The notes beneath the pieces were generated by a model. The model saw only the letters and a list, made by a program, of their open reading frames with translations. It made no database searches and had not been told where the DNA came from. A DNA stretch of 64,000 bases from Streptococcus ovuberis (lineage in GTDB: Bacteria; Bacillota; Bacilli; Lactobacillales; Streptococcaceae). Location: contig NZ_JAAXPR010000009.1 in the NCBI RefSeq assembly GCF_012396585.1, positions 18,356-82,355 of the forward strand, in the 5' to 3' direction. The stretch's first letter is position 1, and every line of letters starts with the position of its first letter. The translations under genes were made by a program, and so were the position numbers. Shown here piece by piece: positions 27,397 through 36,438 of this stretch.

Positions 27397-29862
27397 ATGA
27401 GTAACATTCAACACATGTCCTTAGAGGACATCATGGGAGAGCGTTTTGGGCGCTACTCCAAATACATCATTCAAGAACGGGCCTTGCCTGATATTCGTGA
27501 CGGGCTAAAGCCTGTGCAGCGGCGGATTCTCTACTCCATGAACAAGGACGGCAACACCCACGATAAGGGCTACCGCAAGTCGGCGAAATCTGTCGGAAAT
27601 ATCATGGGGAATTTCCACCCTCACGGGGACAGCTCTATCTATGAGGCCATGGTCCGCATGTCACAGGACTGGAAAAACCGTGAGATTCTAGTCGAGATGC
27701 ACGGGAACAACGGTTCTATGGATGGAGATCCGCCAGCGGCCATGCGGTACACGGAGGCACGCTTGTCCGAGGTGTCCAGCTTCTTGCTCAATGACATCGA
27801 CAAGAAAACCGTTCCCTTTGCTTGGAACTTTGACGACACCGAAAAAGAGCCGACCGTTTTACCTGCTGCCTTTCCGAACCTTTTGGTCAATGGAGCAACA
27901 GGGATTTCGGCTGGTTATGCGACTGATATTCCGCCTCACAATCTGGCTGAGGTCATTGACGCAGTGGTCTACCTGATTGACCACCCCAACGCCACGGTTG
28001 ACAAGCTCATGGCGTTTCTGCCGGGACCTGACTTCCCGACAGGAGGCATCATCCAAGGGGCGGACGAGATTAAAAAGGCCTACGAGACTGGAAAAGGGCG
28101 GGTCGTGGTGCGGTCAAAAACTGCTATAGAGAGCCTCAAGGGCGGCAAGGAGCAAATTGTCATCACCGAGATTCCTTATGAGGTCAATAAGGCTGTCCTC
28201 GTTAAAAAGATTGATGACGTGCGGGTCAATGCTAAGGTGCCAGGAATCGCCGAGGTGCGTGATGAGAGTGACCGAGACGGCCTACGGATTGCCATTGAGC
28301 TCAAGAAAGACGCCGATAGCCAGACCATTCTCAACTACCTGCTCAAGTACACCGACCTGCAAATCAACTATAACTTTAACATGGTCGCCATTGACAACTT
28401 CACCCCTCGTCAGGTCGGCTTAGCCAAGATATTGACCAGTTACATCGCCCACAGGCGTGAGGTCATTATCGCTCGGTCTCGGTTTGATAAGGAAAAAGCA
28501 GAGCGGAGACTTCACATTGTTGAGGGGTTGATTCGAGTCCTATCTATCCTAGATGAGGTCATTGCCCTCATCCGTGCTAGTGATAACAAGGCTGACGCTA
28601 AGGAAAATCTCAAGGTCTCCTACGACTTTACCGAGGAGCAGGCAGAAGCCATCGTGACCCTCCAGCTCTATCGCCTGACCAATACCGACATTGTCACCCT
28701 AGAAGAAGAGGACAAGAGCTTGCGCGAGCAGATTGCGACTTTATCCGCCATCATCGGTGACGAGAAGACCATGTACCACCTGATGAAGCGAGAGCTCCGT
28801 GACGTTAAGAAAAAGTTTGCCAGTCCACGTCTGTCAGAGCTGCAGGCAGAGGCTCAGTCTATCGAGATTGATACAGCCAGCCTCATCGCCGAGGAGGAGA
28901 CCTATGTCAGCGTGACCCGAGCAGGCTACCTCAAGCGCACTAGCCCACGCTCCTTCTCTGCCTCTACGGTAGAGGAAATTGGCAAGCGTGAAGACGATGA
29001 GCTGATCTTCTTGGCACAGGCCAAGACGACCCAACACCTGCTGGTCTTCACAGACCTTGGCAATGTTATCTACCGTCCTGTCCATGAGTTGACGGACACC
29101 AAGTGGAAGGACATCGGAGAGCACTTGAGCCAAACAGTGATCAATTTTGACCAGCAGGAGCAGGTGCTCTATGCTGAGATTGTTGATCAGTTTGACACGA
29201 CGACCTACGTTGCCACTACTCAGTCAGGGCAAATCAAGCGGGTAGAGCGAAAAGAATTTACCCCTTGGCGGACCTACAAATCTAAGTCGGTCAAATTTGC
29301 CAAGCTCAAGAATGACACCGACCGTGTGGTTTCCCTCTCGCCAGTTGCCTTGGATGACATCATGGTCGTGACAACCAATGGCTACGCTCTGCGATTTAAC
29401 GTTGAAGAAGTCCCAGTGATCGGCAGCAAGGCAGCAGGGGTTAAGGCCATCAACCTCAAGGACGGTGACCAAGTAGCCACAAGCTTTGTCGTGACCAGTA
29501 GCAGCATGTACCTCTTGACCCAGAGAGGTAGTCTCAAGCGGATGGCTGTCGCAGACATTCCAACCGCCAAGCGGGCAGGCCGAGGTCTTCAAGTCCTCCG
29601 TGAGCTCAAGACCAAACCTCACCGTGTCTTTGCGGCAGGCAGTGTCCAGTCAGAAGCCACAGAGCTGGATTTGTTCAGCACAGAAACCAGCCAGCAGACA
29701 GAGGTCTTGCAGGTGGTGGACCAAGCAGGAACGACTTATACCATCAACCTAGCAGAACTCGGTCAGTCCGAACGCACCAGCAACGGCAGCTTCATCTCTG
29801 ACACGATTTCAGAGATTGGCGTCGCAAGAGCTGGTATAGTAGCTAATCAAGGTCAAACATGA
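27397..29862 (+). CDS. parC: DNA topoisomerase IV subunit A
   Basis: Breakage-reunion subunit, 821 residues. The catalytic Tyr118 lies in AMRYTEARLS. The quinolone-resistance region reads HPHGDSSIYEAMVRM, with Ser79 wild type and Glu at position 83 where S. pneumoniae has Asp. The C-terminal beta-propeller region is present. ATG 27397 follows AGGAAC. The stop overlaps the start of the acetyltransferase gene (ATGA). Confidence 0.98.
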   Translation: MSNIQHMSLEDIMGERFGRYSKYIIQERALPDIRDGLKPVQRRILYSMNKDGNTHDKGYRKSAKSVGNIMGNFHPHGDSSIYEAMVRMSQDWKNREILVEMHGNNGSMDGDPPAAMRYTEARLSEVSSFLLNDIDKKTVPFAWNFDDTEKEPTVLPAAFPNLLVNGATGISAGYATDIPPHNLAEVIDAVVYLIDHPNATVDKLMAFLPGPDFPTGGIIQGADEIKKAYETGKGRVVVRSKTAIESLKGGKEQIVITEIPYEVNKAVLVKKIDDVRVNAKVPGIAEVRDESDRDGLRIAIELKKDADSQTILNYLLKYTDLQINYNFNMVAIDNFTPRQVGLAKILTSYIAHRREVIIARSRFDKEKAERRLHIVEGLIRVLSILDEVIALIRASDNKADAKENLKVSYDFTEEQAEAIVTLQLYRLTNTDIVTLEEEDKSLREQIATLSAIIGDEKTMYHLMKRELRDVKKKFASPRLSELQAEAQSIEIDTASLIAEEETYVSVTRAGYLKRTSPRSFSASTVEEIGKREDDELIFLAQAKTTQHLLVFTDLGNVIYRPVHELTDTKWKDIGEHLSQTVINFDQQEQVLYAEIVDQFDTTTYVATTQSGQIKRVERKEFTPWRTYKSKSVKFAKLKNDTDRVVSLSPVALDDIMVVTTNGYALRFNVEEVPVIGSKAAGVKAINLKDGDQVATSFVVTSSSMYLLTQRGSLKRMAVADIPTAKRAGRGLQVLRELKTKPHRVFAAGSVQSEATELDLFSTETSQQTEVLQVVDQAGTTYTINLAELGQSERTSNGSFISDTISEIGVARAGIVANQGQT

Positions 29863-30296
29863 TTCGCTTAGAGACGATTACCCCTGAGAATTGGCGAGTA
29901 GACCTAGCCGTTTCGGCTAATCAATTATCTTTCGTTGCTCCTCGTGAAAGGATTTTAGCCAGAGCCTATGCCTATCGCGCAGAGCATAGCTGTGCGTTCA
30001 TCATTTTTAATAATGATATCCCTATCGGGATGGTGCTCTACTATGATTACCCCAAAGGTCAGACCTATGAGCTTAGCCAATTTTTCATCGACGAAAGATA
30101 CCAGGGACGAGGTTATGGGTATCAAGCCATGTTACAGGTTTTTGATGTCATGCTAGCAGACGGTCGTTACCAGCAGGTTCGGCTATGCTACACAGCTGAC
30201 AATCCAGCCGCTAGGCGCTTTTATGACTCACTTGGTTTCCAACTAACCTCTGAAGGAGATGATGAAGAGATTGTGATGGTGCGACCTTTAAGCTAA
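29859..30296 (+). CDS. GNAT family N-acetyltransferase
   Basis: 145 residues with the acetyl-CoA binding motif A: LSQFFIDERYQGRGYGYQAM, followed by VRLCYTADNPAARRFYDSLGF typical of GNAT enzymes. N-terminal IRLETITPENWR resembles spermidine/diamine acetyltransferase relatives (Bacillus PaiA/SpeG-like), but the substrate is not fixed. Coupled to parC by a 4-base overlap. Confidence 0.88.
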   Translation: MIRLETITPENWRVDLAVSANQLSFVAPRERILARAYAYRAEHSCAFIIFNNDIPIGMVLYYDYPKGQTYELSQFFIDERYQGRGYGYQAMLQVFDVMLADGRYQQVRLCYTADNPAARRFYDSLGFQLTSEGDDEEIVMVRPLS

Positions 30297-30357
30297 CGGA
30301 TTGCTTCCATCTTCCGTAAGAGGCAATGGTTTTACTGAATTATGAACGGAGTATTTT

Positions 30358-30807
30358 ATGAAAAAATTATCTAGCCTAGCCTTGATGGGGCTAAGCCTGA
30401 CGGCCTGCGCTAGTAGCCAGGAAGCCAGCCAAACAGTACCAGCACAGACAGAGCAGGTGGCGATTGGCATTGATTGGAGCAAGGCAGGTCCTGATGCCAA
30501 GAAATATCAGATGAACTTTACGGATGTCGAGCAGGCAGTCGCAGACGGTGCTGTGTTCTATGATGTCCGCTCTAAGGAAGAGTATGACTCAGGCAATTTT
30601 GGCATCACCGAGAGTTTCCCACTCACCGATATGGAAGCTGGAAAACTGCCAGACCTGCCTAAGGACACCCCGATTTATGTCCACTGCCTCAAAGGTATTC
30701 GCTCAGCGCAGGCGGCGAAAATCTTGCGCGACGCCGGCTTTACAACCGTCTATGATATGGGCGGTCTAGAACATGTTGAGGCCATTGGTGGTGTGATATC
30801 CCCTTAA
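30358..30807 (+). CDS. Rhodanese-like domain lipoprotein
   Basis: 149 residues. Signal sequence with lipobox LTAC (MKKLSSLALMGLSLTACAS) anchors it outside the membrane. The rhodanese domain starts near residue 55 (VADGAVFYDVRSKEEYDSG) and has the active-site loop HCLKGIRSA, with the sulfur-carrying Cys in place. RBS CGGAG. Role unknown; extracytoplasmic sulfur transfer or redox handling is possible. Confidence 0.87.
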   Translation: MKKLSSLALMGLSLTACASSQEASQTVPAQTEQVAIGIDWSKAGPDAKKYQMNFTDVEQAVADGAVFYDVRSKEEYDSGNFGITESFPLTDMEAGKLPDLPKDTPIYVHCLKGIRSAQAAKILRDAGFTTVYDMGGLEHVEAIGGVISP

Positions 30808-30862
30808 TATATGACTAAGGGACTTATTGTGACAAACTAAAAAGTAGAAAGTGTGACTGCCT

Positions 30863-31891
30863 ATGACAGTAAAGATTGATTGGGAAAACTTAGGTTTTTC
30901 CTATATGAAGTTACCTTATCGTTACCTAGCCTATTATAAAAACGGTAAGTGGGAGCAAGGAGTGCTGACAGAAGATGCGACCTTACACGTTTCAGAAAGC
31001 TCACCGGCTCTTCATTATGGTCAACAAGCATTTGAAGGTTTAAAAGCCTATCGAACAAAAAAGGGAACAATCCAATTGTTTCGGCCGGATGAAAACGCCA
31101 AACGTCTCCAACGCACCGCTGATCGATTATTAATGCCTCAAGTTCCTACGGAATTATTTATGGATGCCTGTAAAGAAGTGGTCAAAGCAAATCAAGACTA
31201 CGTGCCGCCTTATGGCACAGGGGCGACCCTTTATTTGCGTCCACTCCTAATTGGAATTGGCGATATTATCGGTGTCAAACCAGCAGAGGAATACATTTTT
31301 ACTGTTTTTGCGATGCCTGTTGGAAATTACTTTAAAGGTGGACTTCAACCCACTAATTTTCTCATTCAAGACGAATTTGACCGTGCGGCGCCAAATGGAA
31401 CAGGTGCAGCCAAAGTCGGAGGAAACTATGCTGCTAGTCTCTTGCCTGGGAAGACGGCTAAGTCTAAAGGATTCTCTGATGTGATTTATCTGGATCCAGC
31501 TACCCATACTAAGATTGAAGAAGTTGGTTCAGCTAATTTCTTTGGGATTACAGCAAATGGACAATTTATGACACCTAAGAGTCCATCTATCTTACCGTCG
31601 ATTACCAAATATTCTCTCCTTTACCTGGCAGAACACCGCCTAGGTTTGACACCCGTTGAAGGAGATGTCTTTGTGGCAGATTTAGACCAGTTTGTCGAAG
31701 CAGGTGCCTGTGGAACGGCAGCTGTCATTTCTCCAATTGGGGGTGTACAGCACGGAGAAGCCTTCCATGTCTTTTACAGTGAGACTGAAGTTGGACCTGT
31801 GACCAAACGCCTTTATGACGAATTAACAGGAATCCAATTTGGGGATATTGAAGCGCCAGAAGGCTGGATTGTTCCTGTTGAGTTAGATTGA
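30863..31891 (+). CDS. ilvE: Branched-chain amino acid aminotransferase
   Basis: Transaminates leucine, isoleucine and valine keto acids with PLP. 342 residues, class IV aminotransferase: HYGQQAFEGLKAYRT, the substrate loop, the segment KVGGNYAASLLPGKTAKSKGFSDVIYL containing the PLP lysine region, and EVGSANFFGI. It is followed by a DUF2969 gene, the usual streptococcal order. Confidence 0.96.
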   Translation: MTVKIDWENLGFSYMKLPYRYLAYYKNGKWEQGVLTEDATLHVSESSPALHYGQQAFEGLKAYRTKKGTIQLFRPDENAKRLQRTADRLLMPQVPTELFMDACKEVVKANQDYVPPYGTGATLYLRPLLIGIGDIIGVKPAEEYIFTVFAMPVGNYFKGGLQPTNFLIQDEFDRAAPNGTGAAKVGGNYAASLLPGKTAKSKGFSDVIYLDPATHTKIEEVGSANFFGITANGQFMTPKSPSILPSITKYSLLYLAEHRLGLTPVEGDVFVADLDQFVEAGACGTAAVISPIGGVQHGEAFHVFYSETEVGPVTKRLYDELTGIQFGDIEAPEGWIVPVELD

Positions 31892-31967
31892 TTTTTTCTT
31901 GTTTTTACTAGCGCTGGAACTTGTCAGCCCTAGTGATTTCTTATAGAATAGAAGACGAGGTAAGAAA

Positions 31968-32201
31968 ATGAGTAAAAAAGATAAAAAAATTGAAATTCAA
32001 CTGGCAGATGCTAAGGTTGAAGTATCCGGACAGATTTACGAAGGCTATTCCTTGAGTATGGGCAAGAGAGATATTGGGCAGATTGCCGAAATTTCAGCTA
32101 ATCAATTCGCTATTGTAAAAAATGGAACGATTGAAGCTTTTTTCAAAACACTTGAAAAAGCAGTTGAAACGATTATCGAAAATTATAATCTAAATCATTA
32201 A
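31968..32201 (+). CDS. DUF2969 family protein
   Basis: 77 residues of unknown function, restricted to lactic acid bacteria. It opens MSKKDKKIEIQLADAK and contains GQIAEISANQFAIVK. RBS AGGTAAG. Found after ilvE in many streptococci, which supports it being real. Confidence 0.85.
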   Translation: MSKKDKKIEIQLADAKVEVSGQIYEGYSLSMGKRDIGQIAEISANQFAIVKNGTIEAFFKTLEKAVETIIENYNLNH

Positions 32202-32207
32202 AAATCC

Positions 32208-32236
32208 TTGAAATGCCTCAAAATTCATGATATAAT
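32208..32236 (+). promoter_or_regulatory. Promoter of the tRNA pair
   Basis: TTGAAA (32208-32213), 17-base spacer, TATAAT (32231-32236), ending 16 bases before tRNA-Tyr. Confidence 0.85.
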
Positions 32237-32252
32237 GAATTTTGTTGGTGCT

Positions 32253-32333
32253 GGAGAGATAGCGAAGAGGCTAAACGCGGCGGACTGTAAATCCGCTCCT
32301 TCGGGTTCGGGGGTTCGAATCCCTCTCTCTCCA
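32253..32333 (+). tRNA. tRNA-Tyr (GTA)
   Basis: Acceptor GGAGAGA pairs with TCTCTCC, the T-arm has GGTTCGAATCC, anticodon GTA lies in GACTGTAAATC, and there is a long variable arm (CTCCTTCGGGTTC region) typical of tRNA-Tyr. Discriminator base A; CCA is not encoded. Confidence 0.96.
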
Positions 32334-32480
32334 TCAGGTATGATACTAAGGGCGTATAAAATGCAAAGTAAAAATATAGGGAATTGGCAAGAAATTCTGA
32401 TTTCTTAGACAATTTATCATTTTTACACAGCGCTTAACCCAAGTTCGATGGCTGAATGAGAAGGTATCATATAACTACTT

Positions 32481-32552
32481 TGGGGTATAGCCAAGCGGTA
32501 AGGCAAGGGACTTTGACTCCCTCATGCGTTGGTTCGAATCCAGCTACCCCAG
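32481..32552 (+). tRNA. tRNA-Gln (TTG)
   Basis: Acceptor TGGGGTA pairs with TACCCCA, anticodon TTG in ACTTTGACT, T-loop GGTTCGAATCC. Discriminator G; CCA not encoded. Probably cotranscribed with tRNA-Tyr. Confidence 0.96.
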
Positions 32553-32673
32553 TCAAGGTATCAGGCTTTGCCTGACGTCGTTTTAAAAGCGTTGTTGTCG
32601 TTGCGGGTGCCTTAAATAAAATATATTTTGTCAGCTAGCAATCGGGCTAGTTGATTCGGAGGATTTTTTAATA

Positions 32674-33873
32674 ATGAACGAATTTGAAGATTTGTTGAAC
32701 AGTGTAAGTGAAGTTAACACAGGCGATGTGGTAACTGCAGAAGTGTTGACCGTTGATAACGATCAAGCGAATGTAGTGATTTCTGGCACTGGTGTTGAAG
32801 GTGTGTTGACTCGCCGTGAGTTGACAAGTGACCGCGACGCTAACGTTGCTGACTTGGTAAAACCAGGTGAAAGCCTTGAAGTTTTGGTACTTCGTCAAGT
32901 TGTTGGTAAAGACACTGATACTGTGACTTATCTTGTTTCTAAGAAGCGTTTGGAAGCTCGCAAGGCATGGGATAAATTAGTTGGCCGTGAAGATGAGGTT
33001 GTGACTGTTACTGTAACGCGTGCTGTCAAAGGTGGTCTTTCTGTTGAGTTTGAAGGCCTTCGTGGTTTCATTCCAGCATCTATGATTGACACTCGCTTCA
33101 CTCGTAACACTGAACGTTTTGTTGGCCAAGAAATCGAAGCTAAGATCAAAGAAGTTGATCCAGCTGAGAACCGTTTCATTCTTTCACGCCGTGAAGTAGT
33201 TGAAGAACAAGCGGCAGCAGCACGTTCTGAAGTGTTTGGTAAACTTGAAGTCGGTTCAGTTGTAACTGGTAAAGTAGCTCGTATCACAAGCTTTGGTGCC
33301 TTCATTGACCTTGGTGGTGTTGATGGCTTGATTCACTTGACAGAATTGTCTCATGAGCGTAATGTATCACCAAAATCAGTTGTAGCTGTTGGTGATGAAG
33401 TAGAAGTAAAAGTTTTAGCGCTTGATGAAGAAGCAGGTCGTGTATCCTTGTCTCTTAAAGCAACAACCCCTGGACCATGGGATGGCGTTGAGCAAAAGTT
33501 AGCTGCTGGCGATGTTATTGAAGGTAAAGTGAAACGCTTGACTGATTTCGGTGCTTTCGTTGAAGTATTGCCAGGTATTGATGGCTTGGTTCACATCTCA
33601 CAAATTTCACACAAACGTGTTGAAAATCCAAAAGATGCTTTGACTGTTGGTCAAGACGTGACTGTTAAAGTTCTTGAAGTGAATGCTGAAAACGAGCGCG
33701 TATCACTTTCTATCAAGGCTTTAGAAGAGCGTCCAGCACCAGCTGAAGGCGAACAAGCTGAAAAACGTCAATCTCGCCCACGTCGTCCACGTCAAGAAAA
33801 GCGTGACTTCGAATTGCCAGAAACACAAACTGGTTTCTCAATGGCTGACCTTTTCGGTGACATTGAATTATAA
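32674..33873 (+). CDS. rpsA: 30S ribosomal protein S1
   Basis: 399 residues with four S1 RNA-binding domains, at about 15-85, 103-170, 190-260 and 275-345; the last two are the best conserved ([30 protein letters not shown]). A short basic tail ([13 protein letters not shown]) follows. Gram-positive S1 is shorter than the six-domain E. coli form. The RBS is GGAGG. The 120-base leader contains a small hairpin CAGGC-TTT-GCCTG (32565-32578) of unknown meaning. Confidence 0.97.
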   Translation: MNEFEDLLNSVSEVNTGDVVTAEVLTVDNDQANVVISGTGVEGVLTRRELTSDRDANVADLVKPGESLEVLVLRQVVGKDTDTVTYLVSKKRLEARKAWDKLVGREDEVVTVTVTRAVKGGLSVEFEGLRGFIPASMIDTRFTRNTERFVGQEIEAKIKEVDPAENRFILSRREVVEEQAAAARSEVFGKLEVGSVVTGKVARITSFGAFIDLGGVDGLIHLTELSHERNVSPKSVVAVGDEVEVKVLALDEEAGRVSLSLKATTPGPWDGVEQKLAAGDVIEGKVKRLTDFGAFVEVLPGIDGLVHISQISHKRVENPKDALTVGQDVTVKVLEVNAENERVSLSIKALEERPAPAEGEQAEKRQSRPRRPRQEKRDFELPETQTGFSMADLFGDIEL

Positions 33874-33880
33874 TCAATAA

Positions 33881-33913
33881 CCAGAGTTAGGAAATTTTCC
33901 TAGCTCTTTTTCT
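33881..33913 (+). terminator. rpsA terminator
   Basis: AGAGTTAGGAAA pairs with TTTCCTAGCTCT (one internal mismatch), then TTTTTC. Confidence 0.85.
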
Positions 33914-34414
33914 TTCAGGGAGTTTCTGATTTGACCAATAGAGTCTGACCGGGGCAAGATAGTCTGGGAGAAATGACGTCGAATACCCTTTTCCATCATC
34001 TGAAAGGAGGGCTTTCTATAAAGATACGAGTGCGGGCTTATCCGTAATGTGACTAGCGCAGCTGCTAATTAGGAAAGTATAGATGGTTTCACCGGAAAAG
34101 GCATTCAGAGAAAGTCGCTAGAGTTTATAGAGTCTGTTTGTGATATGAAACAAAAATCAAAATCTGAGTGGTTAGGCAGGCATCGAGTAACTATTTTTTA
34201 CCAATACGCCACCTCAAAAAATCACTGAAGAAACCAATAGGTTCAGAGTTTGACTTTAAATAAGTATAAAAGTAGTAGCTATATAAAAGCATTTAAAATT
34301 TCTTTGAACCGACGCATAAAATTGCTTACAATTCCTTGGTAAGTTTTTAATTGTTTTTATGTCTAAAATACAGTTAAAGTGACGTTCGGAGAGAGGAAGG
34401 TAAGATTTTTCAAG
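33914..34414. other. Gap without recognisable gene
   Basis: About 500 bases, AT-rich toward the right, with stops in all frames. I see no gene, repeat or riboswitch core. Confidence 0.4.
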
Positions 34415-34450
34415 CGAAAAAGCTTCCGTCTTGCTAGAGGAAGCTTTCAG
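34415..34450 (-). terminator. Terminator of the GntR/ABC operon
   Basis: AAAGCTTCC (34419-34427) and GGAAGCTTT (34439-34447) form a 9-bp stem, followed on the minus strand by TTCGC after a T-stretch. It lies immediately after the permease stop. Confidence 0.75.
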
Positions 34451-34453
34451 TGT

Positions 34454-35215
34454 TTATTGAATATTTAACTTGTATTTAATGAGATAATGGGTTGAGAAGT
34501 AAGCGATGAAACCAATCAGAAGTTGGAAGATAATGTTTATACCAAAGTAGAGATTGATGTCATTGATATTCTGAAGCAATCGGCCTAAGATGCTCAACTC
34601 TATGGTGGCTAATAATCCATGAATGAGGAAGTAGGCAACAAAGGATAGGAGCACACGACGGTCTTCTGCCATATGCCCGATAGCAATCGCCAAGTAAATG
34701 AGTAAAATAGAATTGATAAATTCTATGAGGACACTGAGGAGATAGAGGGGGGTTGTTGTGAAAGGCAGATTGTTTAAAAATTCAGTTAGATCGAGTCGTT
34801 GAAATATCGTTGGGTCAAGAATGAACGAGATAAGGCTGATTGTGATCAGAATCGTAACAGCGGCTAAGAAATTCCAGGCAGCCGCTGCAGTGAGTTTGCT
34901 GAGCAGGATTTGATGAGTAGTTGCTGGGAGAGTCATGGTGAGGTAACCTTGGCGACCATAAATATTTTCCCTAAAGCGACGAATAACAAGAAAGAGGGTA
35001 GAGAGTCCAAGGGAAGCAATCAAGACACCAAAGCCAACAAAAGTGAGAATAGTGACAATGGCAGGGAGTATGGAAGCACTGGCTTCAAGATTGCCTGCAT
35101 TTATATGTTTAAGCCAAAACCCTAGTAAGATTGATGCGATAATGCTGAGGCCATAGAGAGCCAAATACCAATGCCCAACAGCTTTAAATTCATATTTTAA
35201 TAATTTTCCAAACAT
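34454..35215 (-). CDS. ABC transporter permease subunit
   Basis: 253 residues, about six hydrophobic helices, no clear family motif beyond the ABC-2-like layout (an N-terminal MFGKLLKYEFKAVGHWY, common in streptococcal YtrC/bacitracin-type permeases). It lies 9 bases after the ATPase stop and shares its operon. The transported compound is unknown; the GntR(YtrA)-ABC arrangement resembles cell-envelope stress exporters. Confidence 0.82.
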   Translation of the reverse strand: MFGKLLKYEFKAVGHWYLALYGLSIIASILLGFWLKHINAGNLEASASILPAIVTILTFVGFGVLIASLGLSTLFLVIRRFRENIYGRQGYLTMTLPATTHQILLSKLTAAAAWNFLAAVTILITISLISFILDPTIFQRLDLTEFLNNLPFTTTPLYLLSVLIEFINSILLIYLAIAIGHMAEDRRVLLSFVAYFLIHGLLATIELSILGRLLQNINDINLYFGINIIFQLLIGFIAYFSTHYLIKYKLNIQ

Positions 35216-35224
35216 AAAAACCTC

Positions 35225-35926
35225 CTAAGCTCTAAAATCGTCACGGAAGAGTTCATCGATGGACTCACCGTGTTGAACACGGAGGTCGTCCACATTTCCT
35301 TGGCGGACAATATGGCCACGATTCACAAAAATAACTTCGTCTAAAATGCTCTCAATATCTGAAATCAAGTGGGTTGAAATCAGGACGGAAGCGTCAGGTG
35401 AGTAGTTATTGATGATGGTCCGTAAAATGTAATCTCTAGCTGCAGGATCCACACCACCAATCGGCTCATCCAGGATATAAAGCTTGGCCTTGCGACTCAT
35501 GACCAAGATGAGCTGGACCTTTTCTTTATTACCTTTAGAGAGTTTCTTAAGTTTGATGTCTAAGTTAATGTTGAGGTCTTTGAGGAGATTCATAGCCGTT
35601 TCTGAATCGAAGTCTTCGTAAAATGTCTTAAAGAAATCAAGCGCATCAACAACCTTCATATTATCGTTGAGGTAGGTGGTGTCAGGCAGATACGACACAA
35701 TCTTTTTAGTCTCCGGGGATGGCGCCATGCCGTTGATAAGGATTTGGCCTTCATTGGGTTGCAAAAGACCGTTGAGCAATTTGATGAGGGTGGTTTTGCC
35801 AGAGCCATTTGGTCCTAAAAGACCAATAATTTTACCAGACATCAACTGAAAGCTGATGTTATTGAGGGCTGTTTCCTGTCCATAACGTTTGGTCAGATTG
35901 GTTACTTCTACAAGAGGTAGTGCCAT
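35225..35926 (-). CDS. ABC transporter ATP-binding protein
   Basis: 233 residues. Walker A GPNGSGKTTL, signature LSKGNKEKVQL (a variant of LSGGQ seen in YtrB-type ATPases), Walker B LYILDEPIGGVD and switch His in STHLI. The ATG is one base after the GntR stop, and its RBS (AAAAGGAG) lies inside the regulator gene, so the two are coupled. Confidence 0.92.
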   Translation of the reverse strand: MALPLVEVTNLTKRYGQETALNNISFQLMSGKIIGLLGPNGSGKTTLIKLLNGLLQPNEGQILINGMAPSPETKKIVSYLPDTTYLNDNMKVVDALDFFKTFYEDFDSETAMNLLKDLNINLDIKLKKLSKGNKEKVQLILVMSRKAKLYILDEPIGGVDPAARDYILRTIINNYSPDASVLISTHLISDIESILDEVIFVNRGHIVRQGNVDDLRVQHGESIDELFRDDFRA

Positions 35927-35927
35927 A

Positions 35928-36293
35928 TTATTCTCCTTTTAAGTGTTTTTCGAGTTCGGGGAGGATCTCTTCATCCTTGAAGCCGAGATTTTGCATATTG
36001 GTGACAAAGTTTGTCAGCTCTTCCTCAGCCAATAGATGGCGGGTTAGGCTGATTAGCTCTTGATTGTCTGTCACAAATCGGCCACTGGTCCGTTTAGCAT
36101 AGACAAATCCCTGAGTTTCTAGGTCAGATAGGGCTCGTTGGATAGTGTTGGGATTGACTCCCGCAATGTCCGCAAGATCTCTAACAGAGGGTAAACGCTC
36201 GCCGGTCTGTAATTGCCCAGTCACGATTTGTAACTTGATGATATTACAAATCTGGATATAAATGGGTTGATTGTTATCGAATTTCCAAGCCAT
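35928..36293 (-). CDS. GntR family regulator, YtrA subfamily
   Basis: 121 residues. The N-terminal winged helix has PIYIQICNIIKLQIVTG, RLPSVRDLADIAGVNPNTIQRAL and GRFVTDN. The effector domain is the short two-helix type of YtrA. It is the first gene of an operon with the ABC exporter, which it most likely represses together with itself via the palindrome overlapping its promoter. Confidence 0.92.
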   Translation of the reverse strand: MAWKFDNNQPIYIQICNIIKLQIVTGQLQTGERLPSVRDLADIAGVNPNTIQRALSDLETQGFVYAKRTSGRFVTDNQELISLTRHLLAEEELTNFVTNMQNLGFKDEEILPELEKHLKGE

Positions 36294-36314
36294 AGCAATC
36301 CTTTCTAAATTAAT

Positions 36315-36335
36315 TGTATTTCTGTTCTAAATACA
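36315..36335. promoter_or_regulatory. Probable operator of the YtrA-like regulator
   Basis: Perfect 21-base palindrome TGTATTT-N7-AAATACA, just downstream of the -10 box of the regulator operon and covering the expected transcription start. Position fits autorepression. Confidence 0.65.
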
Positions 36336-36363
36336 TAATACATTAAAACAATAAAAATTGCAA
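36335..36363 (-). promoter_or_regulatory. Promoter of the GntR/ABC operon
   Basis: On the minus strand TTGCAA (36363-36358), 17-base spacer, TATTAT (36340-36335). Confidence 0.75.
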
Positions 36364-36402
36364 GACCTTATCGTCAAAAAATGAAAAAAATAATCTATTT
36401 TT

Positions 36403-36411
36403 TGGTATAAT
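36403..36411 (+). promoter_or_regulatory. lepA extended -10 promoter
   Basis: TGGTATAAT, 27 bases before the lepA ATG, leaving room for the RBS AAAAGGAT. Confidence 0.7.
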
Positions 36412-36438
36412 AGGATTGATTACAGAAAAGGATAGATT

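Noticed and set aside
32208..32408. 66-codon frame across tRNA-Tyr
   Set aside because: It runs through a tRNA gene and its promoter.
32928..33305. 125-codon open frame opposite rpsA
   Set aside because: Mirror of the repetitive S1 coding sequence, low-complexity product.
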